Assembly: GCF_027622875.1 (NCBI RefSeq)
Contig: NZ_JAPZVP010000008.1
Location: forward strand, 42,518-106,517
Length of the DNA stretch: 64,000 bases
Direction: 5' to 3'
Origin: Glycomyces luteolus
Lineage (GTDB): Bacteria; Actinomycetota; Actinomycetes; Mycobacteriales; Micromonosporaceae
Shown here piece by piece: positions 46,799 to 53,770 of the stretch. A program made the translations under genes and the position numbers. How positions within the stretch are numbered: the stretch's first letter is position 1; every line of letters starts with the position of its first letter. The notes below the pieces were generated by a model, which was not told the origin of the DNA, made no database searches, and saw only the letters and a program-made list of their open reading frames with translations.

Positions 46799-47287
46799 AT
46801 GAGCGAATTTGACACGGTCGAAGACGACTACACCACGGACGGTTACGGAACCGATTCGACCGAGGAATTCTCCACTGAGGACTCCACGTCGTACTCGGAC
46901 GACTCGTACACCGAGGACGCGTACGCCGACGAGTCGTCGGACGACGTCTACTCCGCGGTCGTGGACACCGACGTCGACGGTGACGGCGTGATGGAGTCGG
47001 TGTCCTACGACAACGACGGCGACGGGTACGCCGAGACCATCGAGTCCGACATGGATGCCGACGGCTGGGTCGACACGGTCGCGACCGACGCGGACGGGGA
47101 CGGGTACTCCGAGACCCTCCTGCTGGACACCGACGGGGACACGCAGCTCGACACGTACGCCACCGACACCGACCTCGACGGCTTCACGGACACCGTGGAG
47201 GCCGACACCGACGCGGACGGCTTCCTCGACACCTACGCGGAGGACGCCGACGGCGACGGCAACTACGAGGTCGTCGAAGCGATCTAG
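46799..47287 (+). CDS. Asp-rich DxDxDG 13-residue repeat protein
   Basis: 162 residues, very acidic, with no Cys, no signal peptide and no membrane segment. After a Ser/Thr/Asp/Tyr-rich disordered start (1-55) there is one imperfect unit (56-70). Seven exact 13-residue units follow from 71 to 161 with pattern D-x-D-x-D-G-x-x-(D/E)-T-x-x-x. The D-x-D-x-D-G loop is the calcium-binding pattern seen in dockerin and thrombospondin type 3 repeats; a regular 13-residue spacing would allow a compact solenoid. ATG at 46799 is preferred over the longer frame from 46724. Function unknown. Confidence 0.8.
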   Translation: MSEFDTVEDDYTTDGYGTDSTEEFSTEDSTSYSDDSYTEDAYADESSDDVYSAVVDTDVDGDGVMESVSYDNDGDGYAETIESDMDADGWVDTVATDADGDGYSETLLLDTDGDTQLDTYATDTDLDGFTDTVEADTDADGFLDTYAEDADGDGNYEVVEAI

Positions 47288-47295
47288 ACCCGGTC

Positions 47296-47331
47296 AAAGC
47301 CGCTGCCGACCCGCTGGTCGGCGGCGATTTT
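47296..47331. terminator. Bidirectional terminator
   Basis: Stem centred on GCCGACC-CGCT-GGTCGGC (47305-47322), extended by further pairs with an A run (47296-47298) on one side and TTTT (47328-47331) on the other. It lies between the convergent repeat-protein and epimerase genes. Confidence 0.8.
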
Positions 47332-47342
47332 CGTGTGTCCGG

Positions 47343-48368
47343 TCAGCGCAGGGGCGCGTTCGCGAAGGCCGCCATGCCCTCGGCGAAGGCGGTCTCGGCG
47401 CGGAAGCCGAGGGCTTCGGCGGCGAGGTCGGGGGCGGCGACGACGTGGCGGACGTCGCCCAGGCGGTACTCGCCGGTGACGACCGGGGCGGCCCCGAATC
47501 CGGCCGCGAGGGCCTCGGCCATGTCGGCGATGGTGTGCGGCTCGCCGCTGGCGATGTTGGCGGCGCCGGTCCAGTCCGAGTCGAGAGAGAGGAGGTTGGC
47601 GCGGGCGACGTCGGCGACGTGGACGAAGTCGCGGGTCTGGCGGCCGTCCTCGAAGACGCGCGGGGCCTTGCCGGATTCGAGGGCACTGCGGAAGATGCTG
47701 GCCACGCCCGCGTAGGGCGTGTCGCGGGGCATCCTGGGGCCGTAAACGTTGTGGTAGCGCAGAGCGCACACGGTCGCGCCGGATTCGCGGCCGTAGAGGA
47801 ACGACAGGTGCTCGGTGTGGACCTTCGTGGCGGCGTACACGTTGCGCGGATCGAGTGCGGCGTCCTCCCGGACCGCAGCCCAGGCGAGGTCCGATCCGCA
47901 ACGGCCGCAGCGGGGTTCGAATCGGCCCGCGTCGAGGTCGGCGCGCCGCCTCGGTTCGGCGCGCATATCGCCGTGGGTCGGGCAGCGGTAGCGGCCCTCG
48001 CCGTAGACGACCATGGAGGAGGCGACCACGAGGCGGCCGTCGAAACGCCGCCGCCACAGGGCCCGCAGGAGGTTCGCGGTGCCCAGGTCGTTGTCCGCCA
48101 CGTACGCGGTCACGTCGTCGAAGTCCACGCCGAGGCCGACGCGAGCGGCCTGGTGGCAGACCGCGTCGACGCCTTCGACCGCGTCCCGCAGCGACGCTTC
48201 GTCGGCGAGGTCGCCCACGATCAGCTCCGCCTCGGGCGGCAGGTGCTTCGGGGCTGCCTCATGTGCGGCGAGGGAGTCGAGGATCACCACCTCGTCGCCT
48301 CGGGCCGCCAGCTGGTCGACGATGTGGCCGCCGATGAATCCGGCTCCGCCGGTCACGAGCACGCGCAT
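47343..48368 (-). CDS. NAD-dependent sugar epimerase/dehydratase with Cys-rich insert
   Basis: 341 residues, extended short-chain dehydrogenase. The Rossmann motif GGAGFIGG lies near 8-15 and the catalytic YAATK (Tyr-x3-Lys) near 170. An insert of about 40 residues before the Tyr contains CPTHGD and CGRCGSDL, a possible zinc ribbon like the one in some dTDP-rhamnose/UDP-sugar 4-epimerases. It acts on nucleotide sugars in the cytosol, substrate unknown. ATG 48368 has GAAAGG eight bases upstream. Last gene of the regulator-kinase-membrane protein-epimerase run, 19 bases after the membrane gene. Confidence 0.88.
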   Translation of the reverse strand: MRVLVTGGAGFIGGHIVDQLAARGDEVVILDSLAAHEAAPKHLPPEAELIVGDLADEASLRDAVEGVDAVCHQAARVGLGVDFDDVTAYVADNDLGTANLLRALWRRRFDGRLVVASSMVVYGEGRYRCPTHGDMRAEPRRRADLDAGRFEPRCGRCGSDLAWAAVREDAALDPRNVYAATKVHTEHLSFLYGRESGATVCALRYHNVYGPRMPRDTPYAGVASIFRSALESGKAPRVFEDGRQTRDFVHVADVARANLLSLDSDWTGAANIASGEPHTIADMAEALAAGFGAAPVVTGEYRLGDVRHVVAAPDLAAEALGFRAETAFAEGMAAFANAPLR

Positions 48369-48387
48369 GGACTGCCTTTCGTTCAGG

Positions 48388-49674
48388 TCACCACTGCACA
48401 CGCAGCGCAGCGGCGAGGAGGACGGCCACGGCCAGCTGGAGCGCCAGCCAGGCCCGGGGCCGGGTCAGGGCGCATCCGGCGAGGAGCACCAAGGGCATGA
48501 ACGGCTGCCAGATGCGTTCGGTCTCCGCCGACGACATGCCCGAGAGGTCCGCGACGGCGACGGCCGCGAGGCACGAGCCCACCACTATCCACATGCGGCG
48601 GTGGCGCAAGCGCGCCAGCGCGACCGCGATCGCGGGGCCGAGCGCGAGCGCGAACACGGCGAGGTTGGCGAACAGGAAGTACCAGTAGCCGCGGTCGGAG
48701 GCCACGCCCGCGTAGTAGCGGTCGCGGGTGGTCTGCAGGCCTTCCAGCCACCAGTAGCCCCACGCGAGCGGCAGCAGGAGCACCAGCGCCGCGAGCGCAC
48801 CGCCGGCGAGGATGACCCGCCAGCGCCGCCGCATCACCGCCACGACCAGGAACGGGATCGCCAGTAGCGCGGCCGAGAACGACAGCATCAGCGCCGCCCC
48901 GGCGAGCAGCCCCCCGGCGGTCGTCAGCAATGCCGCCTTCGCGCCGCGGCGGCCGGTGGCGAGGACGAGGCAGGCGACGGCGGCGAGGGCGACGCCGCCG
49001 AAGATGATGTCGGCGTTGCTGTGCCAGAACGCGGCCGGGGTGACGACGAGGAACGGCGCGGCGCGGCGGGTGAGCCGCTCCCCCGCGACGTCCCGGGCGA
49101 TGGCGAGCGCGGCCGCGATCGCCGCGGCGGCGCCGAGCAGCGCCAGGGTGTTCTCGAAGATCAGGCCCTTGAACCCGATCTGCGCTGCGGCCCAGAGGAA
49201 GAGGACCAGCCCTGGCGGGTGGGACTGCAGGTGGATCGCGAAGTGGTCGGTGGCCTGGATGTCGGTGTAGGTCTCGAGGAACGCGGTGACGCCGCCCGCG
49301 TCCTCGACGTAGTGGATCGGGTCGCCGTAGTGGTGGTGGATGTCCGTCCACGTGAGGGGATGCGAGTGGGCGGCGGCGAGTGCGAGGCTGATCGCGACGC
49401 CGCCGAGGGCGGTCGCGAGGACGGTCCAGCGCCAGCGCCAGTGCGCCGCGATCCAGGGCAGGGCGGCAATGAGCAGGCCGCCGACCGCGATGGGCACCAG
49501 GAGGTTCGGCTCGAAGTGCCATTCCCAGCTGCCGAAGAGCGGCATCGCCCCGAGCTGGAGGCTCGCCTCGGTCTCGGCGAGCTTGCGCTGGCCGAGCAGC
49601 CAGGCGGCGTACAGGGTGAGCGCCCAGCCGGTGAGGACGGCGGCGTTGAGGATCAGGGTGCGGCGCTGGGTCAC
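48388..49674 (-). CDS. Polytopic membrane protein, GT-C glycosyltransferase-like
   Basis: 428 residues with about 10-12 hydrophobic segments. After the second segment there is an extracytoplasmic loop rich in His, Asp and Tyr (DIHHHYGDPIHYVED) and then SHPPGLVLFLW. The HPPG segment and early acidic loop are common in GT-C enzymes that use polyprenyl-phosphate sugars, for example mannosyltransferases. A transfer role is inferred, not shown. Start GTG at 49674 overlaps the kinase stop (GTGA); the long frame beyond is a shadow of kinase and regulator. It is co-transcribed with a two-component system and an epimerase, so likely part of a regulated surface glycan pathway. Confidence 0.75.
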   Translation of the reverse strand: MTQRRTLILNAAVLTGWALTLYAAWLLGQRKLAETEASLQLGAMPLFGSWEWHFEPNLLVPIAVGGLLIAALPWIAAHWRWRWTVLATALGGVAISLALAAAHSHPLTWTDIHHHYGDPIHYVEDAGGVTAFLETYTDIQATDHFAIHLQSHPPGLVLFLWAAAQIGFKGLIFENTLALLGAAAAIAAALAIARDVAGERLTRRAAPFLVVTPAAFWHSNADIIFGGVALAAVACLVLATGRRGAKAALLTTAGGLLAGAALMLSFSAALLAIPFLVVAVMRRRWRVILAGGALAALVLLLPLAWGYWWLEGLQTTRDRYYAGVASDRGYWYFLFANLAVFALALGPAIAVALARLRHRRMWIVVGSCLAAVAVADLSGMSSAETERIWQPFMPLVLLAGCALTRPRAWLALQLAVAVLLAAALRVQW

Positions 49675-50894
49675 CGGCGCGCCCCGGCGGGGATGCGGAC
49701 GGTGAAGCGGCAGCCGTGATCGCCGTTCTCGACGGTGACGATCCCGCCGTGGGCCTCGATGAGGCCGCGGGTGATGGCGAGGCCGAGGCCGCCGCCGCGT
49801 TCGTCCCGGCGGCGGGCCTCGTCGCCGCGGAAGGCGATGTCGAAGACGCGCGGGAGGTCGTGGTCGGGGATGCCGCCGCACTGGTCGCGGATGTGGACGA
49901 GGGCCGCGTCGGGGGTGCCGGTGGCCTCGATGAGGACGGTGCCGCCGGGCGGGGTGTGGCGGATGGCGTTGTCGAAGAGGTTGTCGAGGGCGCGGCAGAA
50001 TTCGCGGGCAGCGACCTCGACGGGCGGGGTGTCGCCGAGGCGTTCGCGCAGGTCGACGCCTTTGAGTTCGGCGGCGGCGCTGGCTCCGGCGAGGGAGTCG
50101 GCGACGGCGTCGCAGAGGTCGACGTGCTCGCTGCCGAGGGTGAGGGAGCCGCTGTTGATGCGGGAGAGCTCGAAGAGGTCGTCGACGAGGGCGGAGAGGC
50201 GTTCGGCGTCGGTGCGGATCTGGGAGTGGTAGCGCTTGACGGTGGCGTCGTCGTCGACCACGTCGTCGTCGAGGGCCTCGGCCATCGCGCGGATGGTGGC
50301 CAGGGGGGCGCGGAGGTCGTGGGAGACCCACGAGATGAGTTCGCGCCGTGAGGCTTCGAGGGCTCGTTCGCGGCGCTGGGACTCCTCGAGGCGGCGGGAG
50401 ACGGCGGCGAGTTCGCCCGCGAGGGCGGCGAGTTCGCCGGGGCCGGTGACGGCGGGGGCGACGCCGTGGGTGATGCGGCCGTCGACGTCGACCATGGTGC
50501 GGGCGTAGGCGCCGACCTGCTTGGCGCCCGCGTCGATGTCGTCGCCGAGCTGCCAGGCAGCGCCGAGCGCGACGGCGGAGGCGACGATGAGGACCACGAA
50601 GAGCACGACCAGGTCGTGCAGGGAGATGAACATGGCCAGTGCGGCGGTGACGACGCCGGTGGCGGCGACCAGGACCGAGGAGAGGGCGACGGTGAGGGTC
50701 TGGAGGCGGGCGGGCCGGGTGCGCAGGAGCCGGAGGGCGATACCGCCGATGAGGCCCGCGGCGGCGGAGGCGACGGCGGCGATGGTGATGAGCGCGGCGA
50801 TGTCGGCGGCGGGGAATTCGAAGGCGACGGCGATCATGCCGGCGCCGAGGATCGCGGCGAAGAGGACGATGACGGAGCCGAGGTAGCGGCGCAT
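49671..50894 (-). CDS. Membrane sensor histidine kinase
   Basis: 407 residues. Four hydrophobic segments (about 5-115) with little extracellular loop are followed by a HAMP-like linker. The dimerisation/phosphoacceptor helix has the His in SWVSHDLRAPLA. An HATPase domain follows with N box LDNLFDNAIRHTPPGG, an unusual G1 box DQCGGIPD and G2 GGGLGLAIT. It would sense a membrane or intramembrane signal and phosphorylate the adjacent regulator. ATG at 50894 shares a base with the regulator stop (TGATG). Downstream gene overlaps by four bases. Confidence 0.92.
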   Translation of the reverse strand: MRRYLGSVIVLFAAILGAGMIAVAFEFPAADIAALITIAAVASAAAGLIGGIALRLLRTRPARLQTLTVALSSVLVAATGVVTAALAMFISLHDLVVLFVVLIVASAVALGAAWQLGDDIDAGAKQVGAYARTMVDVDGRITHGVAPAVTGPGELAALAGELAAVSRRLEESQRRERALEASRRELISWVSHDLRAPLATIRAMAEALDDDVVDDDATVKRYHSQIRTDAERLSALVDDLFELSRINSGSLTLGSEHVDLCDAVADSLAGASAAAELKGVDLRERLGDTPPVEVAAREFCRALDNLFDNAIRHTPPGGTVLIEATGTPDAALVHIRDQCGGIPDHDLPRVFDIAFRGDEARRRDERGGGLGLAITRGLIEAHGGIVTVENGDHGCRFTVRIPAGARR

Positions 50895-51598
50895 CAGGCC
50901 TCCCACTTGTAGCCGACGCCGCGGACGGTGGTGAGGTGGCGCGGCTGCGAGGGGTCGTCCTCGATCTTCTCGCGCAGGCGGCGGACGTGGACGGTGACGG
51001 TGGAGGTGTCGCCGATGCGCCAGCCCCACACGGTTTCGAGGAGTTCCTCGCGGCGGAAGGCCCGGCCGGGGTTGGCGAGGAAGCATACGAGGAGGTCGTA
51101 CTCCTTGGTGGTGAGGGTGAGGAGTTCGCCGCTGCGGCGCACTTCGTGGGCGAACGTGTCGATGGCGATGCCGCCGCCGGATAGGGGTTCGGCGGCGGAG
51201 CGGGGGTCGCCGGGGCCGGGGCCTTTGGCGCGGCGGAGGACGGCGCGGACGCGGGCGGCGAGTTCGCGGGGCGAGAAGGGCTTGGTGACGTAGTCGTCGG
51301 CACCGAGGTCGAGGCCGCTGATGCGGTCGTCCTCCTCGCCGAGCGCGGTGAGCATGACGACGGGGAGGTCGGTGGCGAGGCGCAGGCGGCGGCAGACCTC
51401 GAAGCCGTCCATGCCGGGCATCATGAGGTCGAGGACGACGAGGTCGGGGAGGGTGTCGAGGGCGATGCGGAGCCCGGTGGCGCCGTCGGGGGCGTACTCG
51501 ACCTCGAAGCCTTCGCGGCGCAGATAGCGGGCGACGACGTCGGCCAGGGCGGGGTCGTCGTCGACGACCAGTACGCGCGGGTCGGCGTCGGAGTGCAT
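50894..51598 (-). CDS. OmpR/PhoB-family response regulator
   Basis: 234 residues. A receiver domain (about 8-120) has the Asp in VLDLMMPGMDG and Lys in VTKPFSP. A winged-helix DNA-binding domain (about 140-232) ends in HLTTVRGVGYKWEA. Start ATG 51598 is taken because it begins just before the receiver; a frame further upstream offers ATG 51634. First gene of the operon with kinase, GT-C-like protein and epimerase. A divergent promoter lies in the 112 bases toward the glycosyltransferase fusion gene, so the regulator may control both. Confidence 0.93.
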   Translation of the reverse strand: MHSDADPRVLVVDDDPALADVVARYLRREGFEVEYAPDGATGLRIALDTLPDLVVLDLMMPGMDGFEVCRRLRLATDLPVVMLTALGEEDDRISGLDLGADDYVTKPFSPRELAARVRAVLRRAKGPGPGDPRSAAEPLSGGGIAIDTFAHEVRRSGELLTLTTKEYDLLVCFLANPGRAFRREELLETVWGWRIGDTSTVTVHVRRLREKIEDDPSQPRHLTTVRGVGYKWEA

Positions 51599-51710
51599 GG
51601 GGTAACGATGACCGATCACGGGCCGCCTCGTCATGTGTTGGGCCAAGACTTTCGCATACCGTAAGATTTCACGGCCCCGAAGGGCCCTCGCTGCGCATAG
51701 CATCGGCCGC

Positions 51711-53003
51711 ATGCAGTCGCATCTCCTTGTTCTGGCGAAGGCCCCGGTCCCGGGGCGGGTGAAGACCAGGCTCTCCCCTCCGTTGACCACTGTGGAGGCG
51801 GCGGCGGTGGCGGAGGCGGCGCTCGCCGACACCCTCGAAGCGGTCGCCGGATGCGGGGCGGACCGGTTGATCGTGGCGCTCGACGGCGAGCCGGGGCCGT
51901 GGCTCCCGGAGGGTTTCGAGGTCGTGCCGCAGGTGCCGGGTTCGTTCAATGAGCGGCTGGCGGCGGCGTGGGCGTTCGCGGGCGGGCCGGGCCTGCAGAT
52001 CGGCATGGACACGCCGCAGGTCACGCCCGGGCTGCTCGACGAGGGCCTGGCGGCGGCGGTCGAGCACGGGTCGGCGCTCGGGCTCGCCGAGGACGGCGGC
52101 TGGTGGGCGATCGGGCTCGGCGAGCCGCATCCCGAGGCGTTCGCGGGCGTGCCGATGAGCTGTGACGACACCGGACGGCGGCAGTTGGAGCGGTTGCGGG
52201 CCTTGGGGTTCCGTCCGGCGGCGCTGCCGGTGCTGCGCGATCTCGACGATGCCGCGGACGCCCGCGCGATCGCGGCGCTGGTGCCGCAGTCGCGTACGGC
52301 GGGCGCGGTGCGCGACCTCCTCGAGCCGGACATGGTGGACGTGATCCTGCCGGTGCTCGACGAGAGGGAGGCGATCCCGTGGGTGCTGGAGCGGATGCCC
52401 AAGGGGTACAGGGCGATCGTGGTCGACAACGGCTCCGCGGACGGTTCGGCGGCGGTCGCGGCCGAGCTCGGCGCGAGGGTCGTGTCCGAGCCGCGGCGCG
52501 GCTTCGGGGCGGCCTGCTACGCGGGGCTGGCGGCGGCGACCGCGCCGGTGGTCGCGTTCATGGACTGCGACGCCTCGCTCGATCCGGGCGATCTGCCGGG
52601 GGTGTGCGATCCGGTGCTCGACGGGGAGGCCGACCTCGTGCTCGGCGCCCGCGATGCCGAGCCCGGGGCGCTCGCGCCGCACAACCGGCTCGCGAACCGC
52701 TACCTCGCGAGGCAGGTGAAGCGCCTGTCCGGGGCCGAGGTCTCCGACATCGGCCCGATGCGGGCCGCCGGCCGCGAAGCGCTCCTGGGACTGGGCCTGG
52801 CGGACCGGCGTTCGGGCTGGCCGCTGGAGATGGTGCTGCGCGCCGGGCTCGCCGGGTGGCGCGTCGCCGAGGTCCGGGTCCCCTACCGGCCCCGGGTCGG
52901 CCGGAGCAAGGTCACCGGCACCGCGGCGGGGACGTTCAAGGCCGTCAAGGACATGCGGGCGCAGCTCGCGCGCGTCCGCCGCACATTGAGGAGCAGCGAT
53001 TGA
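51711..53003 (+). CDS. Fusion of DUF2064/CofC-like domain and GT2 glycosyltransferase
   Basis: 430 residues. The N-terminal domain (about 1-205) is of the DUF2064 (TIGR04282-like) nucleotidyl/glycosyltransferase type, LVLAKAPVPGRVKTRLSP at the start. The C-terminal domain (about 210-410) is a GT2-family glycosyltransferase with VDVILPVLDEREA, AIVVDNGSADGS and the metal-site region FMDCDASLDPGD. Both halves act on nucleotide-activated compounds; substrates unknown. ATG at 51711 is preferred to the frame start at 51633. The stop overlaps the next gene (TTGA), so translation is coupled to the phosphorylase. Confidence 0.85.
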   Translation: MQSHLLVLAKAPVPGRVKTRLSPPLTTVEAAAVAEAALADTLEAVAGCGADRLIVALDGEPGPWLPEGFEVVPQVPGSFNERLAAAWAFAGGPGLQIGMDTPQVTPGLLDEGLAAAVEHGSALGLAEDGGWWAIGLGEPHPEAFAGVPMSCDDTGRRQLERLRALGFRPAALPVLRDLDDAADARAIAALVPQSRTAGAVRDLLEPDMVDVILPVLDEREAIPWVLERMPKGYRAIVVDNGSADGSAAVAAELGARVVSEPRRGFGAACYAGLAAATAPVVAFMDCDASLDPGDLPGVCDPVLDGEADLVLGARDAEPGALAPHNRLANRYLARQVKRLSGAEVSDIGPMRAAGREALLGLGLADRRSGWPLEMVLRAGLAGWRVAEVRVPYRPRVGRSKVTGTAAGTFKAVKDMRAQLARVRRTLRSSD

Positions 53004-53770
53004 ACGATCAGAGCCAGGCCGATGTCGGCGTCTTCGGCGGTTCGGGCTTCTACGCCTTCGCCGATGAGGCCGTCACCGTGGACGTCGACACCCCTTGGGG
53101 CGCACCGAGTGCGCCCGTCACCATCGCCGATGTCGGCGGCGTGCGGGTGGCGTTCCTCCCCCGGCACGGCACCGGCCACCGCTTCCCGCCGCACAAGGTC
53201 AACTACCGCGCCAATGTGGACGCCATGCGGGCGCTCGGCGTGCGCGCCTTGATCTCCCCGTTCGCGGCCGGTTCGCTGCGGCCGGAGATCCGGCCCGGCG
53301 AGTTCGTCGTCGTCGACCAGGTCGTGGACCGCACGTGGGGTCGGCCCGGCACGTTCTACGACGAGTTCGAGGACGGGCCGGTCCACGTGCCGTTCAGCGA
53401 ACCGTACGACCAGCGGCTCCGGCGGGTCCTGCTCGACGCGGCGGCCGAGGTCGGCGTGACCGCGGTCGACGGCGGCACCGTCGTGGTCGTCAACGGCCCC
53501 AGGTTCTCCAGCCGCGCCGAGTCCCGCTCGCACCGCGACTCCGGCTGGCACGTCGTCAACATGACCCAGGCCCCCGAGGCCTCGCTCGCCGCCGAAGCCG
53601 GGATCCCGTTCGCGGGCATCGCCTTGGTCACCGACTACGACGCCGGTCTCGACGAGGACCCGGAGGTCGAGCCGGTGACCCAGGAGGCGGTGTTCGCGGT
53701 CTTCGAGGCCAACCTCGGGAACGTCCGCGCGCTCCTCGCGGCGGCGATCCCGAGGCTGGCCTCGCTCTAG
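53000..53770 (+). CDS. mtnP: S-methyl-5'-thioadenosine phosphorylase-like protein
   Basis: 256 residues, purine nucleoside phosphorylase family II. It splits methylthioadenosine (or a related nucleoside) with phosphate in methionine salvage. Motifs: VFGGSGFY at the start, PRHGTGHRFPPHKVNYRAN and NMTQAPEASLAAEAGIPFAG, the substrate loop, where Met-Thr replaces other residues in related enzymes. Start TTG at 53000 has GAGGAG upstream (52989-52994) and overlaps the preceding stop. The stop (CTAG) coincides with that of the convergent MMPL gene. Pairing with a glycosyltransferase fusion is unexplained. Confidence 0.9.
   Translation: MNDQSQADVGVFGGSGFYAFADEAVTVDVDTPWGAPSAPVTIADVGGVRVAFLPRHGTGHRFPPHKVNYRANVDAMRALGVRALISPFAAGSLRPEIRPGEFVVVDQVVDRTWGRPGTFYDEFEDGPVHVPFSEPYDQRLRRVLLDAAAEVGVTAVDGGTVVVVNGPRFSSRAESRSHRDSGWHVVNMTQAPEASLAAEAGIPFAGIALVTDYDAGLDEDPEVEPVTQEAVFAVFEANLGNVRALLAAAIPRLASL

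Noticed and set aside
46518-46802. Small plus-strand frames in the 313-base gap
   Set aside because: No ribosome site, Arg-rich or random composition, overlapping the start of the next gene in another frame.
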